Source: Pseudomonas simiae
Lineage (GTDB): Bacteria > Pseudomonadota > Gammaproteobacteria > Pseudomonadales > Pseudomonadaceae
Direction: 5' to 3'
NCBI RefSeq assembly: GCF_900111895.1
Contig: NZ_FOKB01000008.1
Coordinates: 62,001-126,000, forward strand
DNA: 64,000 nt
The notes under the pieces are model-generated. The model saw nothing but the letters and a program-made list of their open reading frames with translations, was not told the origin of the DNA and made no database searches. The position numbers and the translations under genes were made by a program. Positions within the stretch are counted from its first letter, which is position 1; the number at the start of each line of letters is the position of its first letter. Below, in pieces: positions 63,800-64,000 of this stretch.

Positions 63800-64000
63800 A
63801 TGGCTGAACGTCAGAGCGGTACCGTCAAGTGGTTTAACGACGAGAAAGGGTTTGGTTTTATCACTCCAGAAAGCGGTCCGGATCTGTTCGTGCATTTCCG
63901 CGCTATTCAGGGCAACGGCTTCAAGAGCCTGAAAGAAGGCCAGAAAGTGACATTCGTTGCTGTGCAAGGCCAAAAAGGCATGCAGGCTGACGAAGTACAA
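63800..64000 (+). CDS. Cold-shock domain protein (CapB/CspA-like), 3' end outside window
   Basis: The visible 67 residues, MAERQSGTVKWFNDEKGFGF onward, hold the RNA-binding motifs KGFGFI (RNP1) and LFVHF (RNP2) of CspA-type RNA chaperones. Family length is about 70, so only about three residues and the stop are missing. AAGGA lies before the ATG. The long leader suggests temperature-dependent control, as in other cold-shock genes. Confidence 0.95.
   Translation, partial: MAERQSGTVKWFNDEKGFGFITPESGPDLFVHFRAIQGNGFKSLKEGQKVTFVAVQGQKGMQADEVQ

Overview
The window reads as chromosomal DNA of a fluorescens-group Pseudomonas. The evidence is the gene content (HexR/Zwf/Pgl/Eda, GtsABCD-OprB, ArcDABC, GcsR-gcv, BifA next to SodB, CpxRPA), high GC with long antisense shadow frames, and nine copies of a REP-type inverted doublet built on GTGGGAGCGGGCTTGCTCGCGA-like units. 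I see no tRNA, rRNA, insertion sequence, prophage or CRISPR array. Both edges cut a gene: an unrecognised C-terminus at 3-77 and a cold-shock gene at 63800-64000.

Layout. 1-2.3 kb: ferritin-like protein, DUF3820 protein, PLP enzyme. 2.3-14.6 kb: sugar block on the minus strand (AGE-family isomerase, gtsABCD, oprB, mutarotase, then zwf-pgl-eda) with hexR divergent from zwf. It joins outer-membrane entry, ABC uptake, anomer conversion and the Entner-Doudoroff route. Four of its translation starts carry an AAnAAnAA motif of the Hfq/Crc type. gtsA and the isomerase gene share a 70-bp promoter module with identical spacing. 14.6-23.5 kb: a coiled-coil membrane protein, an SDR, argP/lysE, sodB, bifA and an imelysin-family lipoprotein. 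Between sodB and bifA lies a small glycine-rich gene behind a consensus hrp box. 23.5-27.8 kb: one very large toxin-like protein. 27.8-34.7 kb: trkH, an AraC regulator, small genes, an MFS carrier, arfB and an aromatic amino-acid permease.

34.7-36.5 kb: a 620-base intergenic region, then a 45-residue acidic peptide followed by an M29-type aminopeptidase-like protein, a possible minimal peptide-natural-product locus. 36.6-41.6 kb (minus): PHP exonuclease, yciO, scpA, scpB, DUF1289 and rluB in close succession. 41.6-47.3 kb: septation protein, YciI, coiled-coil protein, cpxR-cpxP-cpxA and a CoA transferase. 47.3-55.4 kb: AlkA-type glycosylase coupled to one ArcD paralogue, then divergent arcDABC and a DUF5064 gene. 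55.5-63.4 kb: gcsR, then gcvH-gcvP-sdaA-gcvT, with three GcsR-type sites, an IHF site and a sigma-54 promoter in order before gcvH; no glyA is present in this cluster. The window ends in a cold-shock gene.

The most noteworthy observations are the hrp-box microgene (19484-19837), the peptide/M29 pair (35303-36473), the shared gtsA/isomerase promoter module (13204-13273 and 14548-14619) and the complete sigma-54 architecture before gcvH (57213-57410). All function calls come from reading the sequence; no database search was run.
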